Assembly: GCA_035474375.1 (NCBI GenBank)
Contig: DATINJ010000232.1
Coordinates: forward strand, 1-17,923
Length of the DNA stretch: 17,923 nucleotides
Source of the DNA: JANNPJ01 sp035474375
GTDB lineage: Bacteria > Actinomycetota > Actinomycetes > Actinomycetales > Kineosporiaceae
Reading direction: 5' to 3'
Both the position numbers and the translations under genes were made by a program. Below, piece after piece: positions 13,917-17,923 of this stretch. Position 1 is the first letter of the stretch, and every line of letters starts with the position of its first letter. Below the pieces are notes generated by a model. That model searched no databases and was not told the DNA's origin. It was given only the letters and a program-made list of their open reading frames with translations.

Positions 13917-14328
13917 TGGGGCACTTCGGACGGATCGCCAGAGATGGGTCCGCTCGTCCGTCGGGCACCGCCCACCCCGAGGGTCTGGACGAACCACCGC
14001 GCGGCGCGGAAGCCACCAACTCGGCGGCGCCGGACCGCCGTCCTCCGGCCCTTGCCCAGGCGGTACCGGGATCCTTCGACAACACCGCACTTCTTGCGAT
14101 ACTCACGACAGCGCAGGCATATTCACGAGGCTCCGCGAGGGCGTTCAAGATGGTGTCGATGACGTCCACAACCCAGGAGCAGTGGCCTCACCGGCAGCCT
14201 GCCGCCGGCGGGCAACCGCCCAGCACGGCAGGCCGCAAACTGATGCGGGGAACCGCCCAGAAGACGGTCACCCGCGCCCGAAATTTTCTCAGATTCATGA
14301 AAAATTTTGCATGATTACCGCCGACCGG

Positions 14329-14427
14329 TCAGCCGACGGGGGCCGCGCAGAGCGGCATGGCGTTCGCCTCCGCAACGAAGGCGCTGCCCTTCAGCTTGAG
14401 GTAGCAGAAGCTCCCGCTCCGGCGCAC
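14329..14427 (-). pseudogene. Possible 3' remnant of a decayed gene (or microprotein)
   Basis: From GTG (14425-14427) to TGA (14329-14331) the frame encodes 32 residues, VRRSGSFCYLKLKGSAFVAE followed by ANAMPLCAAPVG. By my count 31 of 32 codons end in G or C, which is as strong as the real genes here. The same frame is closed by a stop immediately upstream, and the sequence further upstream loses the bias. Such a clean, protein-like C-terminus with nothing before it fits the end of a gene broken by frameshift or deletion. It has no good ribosome binding site. The short length makes chance possible. Confidence 0.35.
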
Positions 14428-14452
14428 TCAAGACTCACGCCTGTGGTGCCGG

Positions 14453-14474
14453 GCAGAAACCTCAGAGTTTCTGC
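14453..14474. repeat. Perfect 8-bp inverted repeat
   Basis: gcagaaac (14453-14460) and gtttctgc (14467-14474) flank ctcaga. It could be a dimeric-regulator operator or a small hairpin within the decayed region. No gene starts close by. Confidence 0.5.
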
Positions 14475-14821
14475 GGAAGCACCCGAGGGAGCGTCCGTCG
14501 CTGCGCCAGTACTCGACAAGCCACGACCATATCAAAGCTCGAAGTTTATCAGGCTGAAGGTTCGGTTCGGATGTCGAGAAGACTAGATTGGCCGGCGTCC
14601 TTATCTATTTCAGCGCGCACGTCGCGCCCTGCCTACCGGCTTGACCGGTCGCGATCGACTTTACCTCGACCTTCCTCGCGAGCCGCCGACAGCAATCGCC
14701 AAATCCCTTCTTCTGGAACAGGTTAGCCAGCAGCCCGGCACTTCGGCTGCATTCTTAGGCACCCGTCGAGACGGTGCAGAAGCTGCCGAAGAACGGCAAC
14801 GCTGGACCTCGAGTAAACGTG

Positions 14822-14852
14822 GTCAGGCGGGTATGGGATGCTCCCGTCTGAC
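14822..14852. repeat. Hairpin-forming inverted repeat upstream of carbonic anhydrase
   Basis: gtcaggcggg (14822-14831) pairs with cccgtctgac (14843-14852) over 10 bp, with one G-U pair when read as RNA, around an 11-base loop. It lies about 125 bases before the carbonic anhydrase start. It may be an old terminator of a lost gene or a leader structure. Confidence 0.5.
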
Positions 14853-14977
14853 AACATCTCCGGTGATCCGGTCGGGTTCTGTTCTGTGACCGTGAGCTAA
14901 CGATGTGCGTCAGGAATTCATCAGTAACTGGCTTTCCCGCGAACCACGATTCGCGGGCCCACATTCACGGAGGTTCG

Positions 14978-15682
14978 GTGTCCCTGCCTTTTGTCAGCCG
15001 TCGTTCGCTGCTCGTCGCCACCGGTGCGGCGATCGCTACGGCGAGTGCCGCACCCGCTGTCGCCGCGCCCGCCCGCCCGAGCCCGAGCGCGCCACAGAAC
15101 CCGGCGGCGGCGCTGGACCGCTTGCTGGCCGGAAACCGGAAGTTCGCCGCCGGCCGGGCCAAGCATCCGCGACAGACGCCGCAGACCGTCCGCGACTTGG
15201 CGGCCGCACAGGACCCTTTCGCCATCGTGCTGGGTTGCGCCGATTCGCGCGTCTCCCCGGAGGTGGTCTTCGACCAGGGCCTGGGCGACCTGTTCGACAA
15301 CCGGGTCGCCGGCAACATCGTCGATGACCTGCTGCTCGGCAGCATCGAGTACGCGGTCGAGCACTTCGCCCCGCCGGTGCTGATCGTTCTCGGCCATGAG
15401 CGATGTGGCGCGGTGACCGCCGCAATCGAGACGATCGAGAGCGGTGGCACCGCACCCGGGCACATCGGCGCCATTGTCGAGGCGTTGCGGCCGATCATGG
15501 AGCCGGTCCTGCGCAGCACCGGCGACCGGATCGAGAACGGTGTGGTGGCCAACATCCGGGCGCAGGCGGCGGCCCTGGTCAGCCGCAGTGAGATCGTGCG
15601 GGAGCAGGTCGAGGCCGGTGCCATGGTGGTGGTCGGCGGTCGCTACGACCTGGACACCGGCAGGGTGACCCGGATCTGCTGA
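14978..15682 (+). CDS. Tat-exported beta-class carbonic anhydrase
   Basis: 234 residues from the GTG at 14978, chosen because GGAGG sits four bases upstream and it puts a signal peptide at the N-terminus. A longer frame from 14903 lacks such a site. Residues 7-14 (SRRSLLVA) are a twin-arginine motif followed by an Ala-rich core and APAVAAPA, so the enzyme should be exported folded. The catalytic domain (about 43-234) has zinc ligands C87 and D89 with R91 (LGCADSRVSPE), then H140 and C143 (VLGHERCGAVTAA). D89-R91 is the usual dyad. It interconverts CO2 and bicarbonate outside the membrane. The full beta-CA length is kept. It is followed by a strong hairpin terminator and is probably monocistronic. 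Export of a beta-CA is known in actinobacteria, but the physiological reason is unclear. Confidence 0.93.
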   Translation: MSLPFVSRRSLLVATGAAIATASAAPAVAAPARPSPSAPQNPAAALDRLLAGNRKFAAGRAKHPRQTPQTVRDLAAAQDPFAIVLGCADSRVSPEVVFDQGLGDLFDNRVAGNIVDDLLLGSIEYAVEHFAPPVLIVLGHERCGAVTAAIETIESGGTAPGHIGAIVEALRPIMEPVLRSTGDRIENGVVANIRAQAAALVSRSEIVREQVEAGAMVVVGGRYDLDTGRVTRIC

Positions 15683-15699
15683 TCCGCCGCACTCGTTGC

Positions 15700-15744
15700 G
15701 GGTCACCGCCGGCCGGCAGGCTTCCGGCCGGCCGGCGGTGACCC
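15700..15744. terminator. Strong terminator after carbonic anhydrase gene
   Basis: gggtcaccgccggccgg (15700-15716) and ccggccggcggtgaccc (15728-15744) form a perfect 17-bp GC-rich stem with an 11-base loop, 17 bases after the stop. It separates the carbonic anhydrase from the oligopeptidase gene and rules out an oligopeptidase start upstream of it. Confidence 0.9.
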
Positions 15745-15764
15745 GAGAGAACCGGCGGTGCTCC

Positions 15765-15804
15765 AAGAAAACCCGGTCTGTCGGAAGAAAACCCGGTCTG
15801 TCGG
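15765..15804. repeat. Perfect tandem 20-bp duplication upstream of oligopeptidase gene
   Basis: aagaaaacccggtctgtcgg occurs at 15765-15784 and again at 15785-15804 with no gap. The 20-bp unit would shift a reading frame, so this stretch is non-coding. It lies 47 bases before the oligopeptidase start, in or near its promoter, and may be a duplicated regulator site or recent slippage. Confidence 0.9.
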
Positions 15805-15851
15805 GCCCAGGCACTGTCCTGGTCGTGGCCGACCTAGGGCAAGCTGGGTTC

Positions 15852-17909
15852 GTGAGCGAGCCGCAGGCATCATCCCGTCCCACCCGACTGACCCAGCACG
15901 GCGACACCCGGGTCGACGACTTCTACTGGCTCCGAGAGAAGGACAACCCCGAAGTCACCCAGCTGCTCGAAGCGGAGAACGACTACACGGCCGCGAACAT
16001 GAGCGACACCGAACAGTTGCAGCAGGACCTGTTCGAAGAGTTCAAATCCCGGATCCAGGAGACCGACCTGTCGGTACCGGTCCGCAAGGGCTCGTGGTGG
16101 TATTACGGTCGCACCGAGGAAGGCCAGCAATACGGCATCCATTGCCGCAAGCCGGACATCGATGGAGCTCCCGGCGCCGACGAGATCGTGCTCCTGGACG
16201 AGAACGTCGAGGCCCGCGACACCGATTTCTTCTCGCTGGGCACCTTTGCCATCGACCCCACCGGCCGGCGACTGGCCTATTCCACTGATACCGACGGTAG
16301 CGAGACCTTCGAGATGCGGATCCGCGATCTCGACACGCTGACCGATCTCGATGACGTCATCGAGAAGACGCATTACAGCAGCGCGTGGAGCCGAGACGGT
16401 TCGGTGCTCTTCTACACCCGGCAGGACGTCGCAAAGCGGCCCTTCCAGGTGTGGCGGCACATCGTCGGCAGTCCGAGTTCAGATGATGAGCTCATCCTTC
16501 AGGAGGACGACGAGCGTTTCTTCGTCGGTGTGGGAAACACCAAAACCGATGATTACGTGGCCATCTCGATGAACAGCTCCTTGACCAGTGAAATGCATGT
16601 ACTGCGGTCGGACGATCCACTGGGCTCGTTCACCGTTATCGAGCCGCGTAAGCAGGGTGTGGAATACCATATTTCGCACCATCGCGGTGAGCGCGACGTC
16701 TTTTACCTGCTGACCAACGAGGATTCCCCGAACTTCAAACTGATGGTGACGCCGACCGACGCACCAGGTCGAGCGAACTGGACCGAGGTGATCCCCCACC
16801 GTCAGGATGTAAAGCTCGACGGTGTCGGGCCTTTGGCCCATCACCTGGTGCTGTCCGAACGGGCCGACGGCATTGCCCGGATCGCCATCCTCAACCTCGA
16901 CACGATGCAGCACTCCGTCCTCGAGCAGCCGGAGACCGTCTATACAGCCGGACCGACCGGGAACGCCGAGTTCGATACGCACATCGTCCGTTATTCGTAC
17001 ACGTCCTTCGTCACTCCGAATTCGGTCTACGAATACGACCTCCTGAGTGGCGAACGCACGCTGCTGAAACAGCAACCCGTACTGGGCGGTTACGACTCCA
17101 CCGCCTACACCACCGAGCGGACCTGGGCCCAGGCTGCCGACGGAACCCGGATCCCGGTCTCGCTGGTCTACCGCAGCGACCGCCCCCGGGACGGCGGTCC
17201 GGCGTTGCTGTACGGCTACGGTGCCTATGAGATTTCGATCGATCCGTATTTCTCCTCCATTCGGCTCAGCCTGCTCGATCGGGGTTTTCTGTTCGCCATC
17301 GCGCACGTCCGCGGTGGTGGCGATCTAGGCCGGCTCTGGTACGAGCACGGCAAATTCCTGGAGAAGCGGAACACGTTCACCGATTTCATCGCGGCGGCGG
17401 AACATCTTGTCCAGGAGGGCTACTCGTCCCCGGAGACCCTGATCGCGCGCGGTGGTAGCGCCGGCGGTCTCTTGATGGGTGCGATCACCAACCTGCGCCC
17501 CGATCTCTTTGCCGGCGTCGTCGCCCAGGTGCCCTTTGTGGACGTACTCACCACGATGCTCGACCCGACGCTGCCGCTCACCGTTCACGAGTACGAAGAA
17601 TGGGGAAACCCGGAAGATCCGGAATACTATGACTACCTCAAGTCGTACTCGCCCTACGACAATGTGAAACCGGCGCACTATCCGACCATGCTGGTCACCG
17701 GGGGCCTGAATGATCCGCGGGTCAGTTACTGGGAGCCGGCGAAGTGGGTCCAGAGACTCCGGCAGCACAATCTCAGCGATTCCCTGATCTTGCTGAAGAC
17801 CGAGATGGGTGCCGGGCATTCCGGCCCGTCCGGCCGCTACGAATCGTGGAAGGAGGAGGCGTTCATCTACGCCTTCATGCTGGCCCGAGTGCTGGGAAAA
17901 TCCGTCTGA
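15852..17909 (+). CDS. ptrB: Oligopeptidase B (S9A prolyl oligopeptidase family)
   Basis: 685 residues from a GTG at 15852, the normal length for oligopeptidase B. The open frame extends to 15696, but that part crosses a terminator stem and a 20-bp tandem repeat. Residues about 8-410 are the seven-bladed propeller domain, starting with THG-type LTQHGDTRVDDFYWLREKDN (13-32). Residues about 425-685 are the alpha/beta hydrolase: YGYGAYEISIDPYF, LSLLDRGFLFAIAHVRGGGD (473-491), GGSAGG with S536, LNDPRVSYWEPAKW with D621, and GAGHSGPSGR with H656, a complete Ser-Asp-His triad. HEYEEWGNP (579-587) carries the acidic residues that give Arg/Lys preference at P1. It lacks a signal peptide, so it degrades short peptides in the cytosol. 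The ribosome binding site is weak. The gene ends just before the window edge. Confidence 0.95.
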   Translation: MSEPQASSRPTRLTQHGDTRVDDFYWLREKDNPEVTQLLEAENDYTAANMSDTEQLQQDLFEEFKSRIQETDLSVPVRKGSWWYYGRTEEGQQYGIHCRKPDIDGAPGADEIVLLDENVEARDTDFFSLGTFAIDPTGRRLAYSTDTDGSETFEMRIRDLDTLTDLDDVIEKTHYSSAWSRDGSVLFYTRQDVAKRPFQVWRHIVGSPSSDDELILQEDDERFFVGVGNTKTDDYVAISMNSSLTSEMHVLRSDDPLGSFTVIEPRKQGVEYHISHHRGERDVFYLLTNEDSPNFKLMVTPTDAPGRANWTEVIPHRQDVKLDGVGPLAHHLVLSERADGIARIAILNLDTMQHSVLEQPETVYTAGPTGNAEFDTHIVRYSYTSFVTPNSVYEYDLLSGERTLLKQQPVLGGYDSTAYTTERTWAQAADGTRIPVSLVYRSDRPRDGGPALLYGYGAYEISIDPYFSSIRLSLLDRGFLFAIAHVRGGGDLGRLWYEHGKFLEKRNTFTDFIAAAEHLVQEGYSSPETLIARGGSAGGLLMGAITNLRPDLFAGVVAQVPFVDVLTTMLDPTLPLTVHEYEEWGNPEDPEYYDYLKSYSPYDNVKPAHYPTMLVTGGLNDPRVSYWEPAKWVQRLRQHNLSDSLILLKTEMGAGHSGPSGRYESWKEEAFIYAFMLARVLGKSV

Positions 17910-17923
17910 TCGAGTGTCGTCGG

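Larger units (their letters stand above)
13917..14977. other. About 1.06 kb with no intact gene
   Basis: Open frames on both strands (for example 13907-14314 plus, 13879-14169 minus, 14641-14889 plus) have mixed codon use and no family match, and the first two run through the PL3 promoter. Notable contents are an AT-rich island (14280-14317), a short minus-strand stretch with very strong coding bias (14329-14427), a perfect 8-bp hairpin (14453-14474) and a second hairpin (14822-14852). The right end must hold the carbonic anhydrase promoter, which I could not resolve. The mixture suggests a decayed gene region. Confidence 0.6.

Noticed and set aside
13879..14169. Minus-strand 96-codon frame upstream of PL3
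   Set aside because: It starts with good codon bias, but this fades to about 70% G/C-ending codons. It has no ribosome binding site and contains the PL3 promoter.
13636..14586. Plus-strand open frame of 316 codons spanning the PL3 start and the empty region
   Set aside because: The first part is antisense to PL3 coding sequence and then runs through its promoter and operator; codon use is mixed.
15696..15851. Extended N-terminus for oligopeptidase B
   Set aside because: It would translate a 17-bp terminator stem and a 20-bp tandem repeat, and the extra residues are basic and unlike the family.
1..17923. CRISPR arrays, tRNA genes, insertion sequences, prophage genes
   Set aside because: No spaced direct-repeat arrays, cloverleaf-like sequences, transposase or integrase motifs were seen on either strand.

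Overview
The window looks like chromosomal DNA of a high-GC actinobacterium, probably a free-living or plant/soil-associated saprophyte. Evidence for this: strong G/C bias at third codon positions, frequent GTG starts behind GGAGG-type ribosome binding sites, a SigE-family sigma factor, an LLM-class (F420-type) oxidoreductase, an MT0933-like small protein, a secreted AMIN-like protein, and several Sec- or Tat-exported enzymes. I cannot assign a genus from the sequence alone. I see no insertion sequence, phage gene, tRNA, rRNA or CRISPR array.

Layout. 1-356 (-): N-terminus of a secreted SGNH/GDSL hydrolase running off the left edge. 469-735 (-): small cytoplasmic protein with a tail made by a 15-bp repeat. 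935-2422 (+): secreted pectate lyase, ricin-type carbohydrate-binding module plus PL1 domain. 2517-2705 (+): MT0933-like small protein, separated by a strong bidirectional hairpin from a (-) pair, an excisionase-like helix-turn-helix protein (2804-2989) and a PRC-barrel/DUF2382 stress protein (3049-3885). 4108-6321 (-): secreted GH15 glucoamylase/glucodextranase-like enzyme. 6580-8132 (+): translationally coupled sigma factor and membrane-anchored partner. 8204-9076 (-): LLM oxidoreductase. 9077-9867: no convincing gene, one striking inverted repeat. 9868-10419 (+): secreted AMIN-like protein. 10599-11840 (+): secreted CBM2-linked metzincin-like protein. 11931-12206 (-): zinc-ribbon protein. 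12261-12470 (-, doubtful) and 12631-12852 (+): small proteins. 13017-13835 (-): secreted PL3 pectate lyase with a readable promoter and operator. About 1.1 kb with no intact gene and probable decayed sequence follows. 14978-15682 (+): Tat-exported beta-carbonic anhydrase. 15852-17909 (+): oligopeptidase B.

How the genes fit together. Five secreted proteins point to extracellular attack on plant material: two unrelated pectate lyases (PL1 and PL3), a GH15 enzyme for alpha-glucans, an SGNH esterase-type enzyme, and a cellulose-binding putative metalloprotease. They are not one operon. Each has its own upstream region, and only the PL3 gene shows a clear promoter overlapped by a LacI-type palindrome, which suggests sugar-responsive repression. 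The rest is mostly housekeeping or stress functions. I found no clearly new multi-gene system. The least-described item is the CBM2-metzincin protein. A short stretch with strongly biased codons in the 'empty' region and the 9451-9531 inverted repeat also deserve checking.
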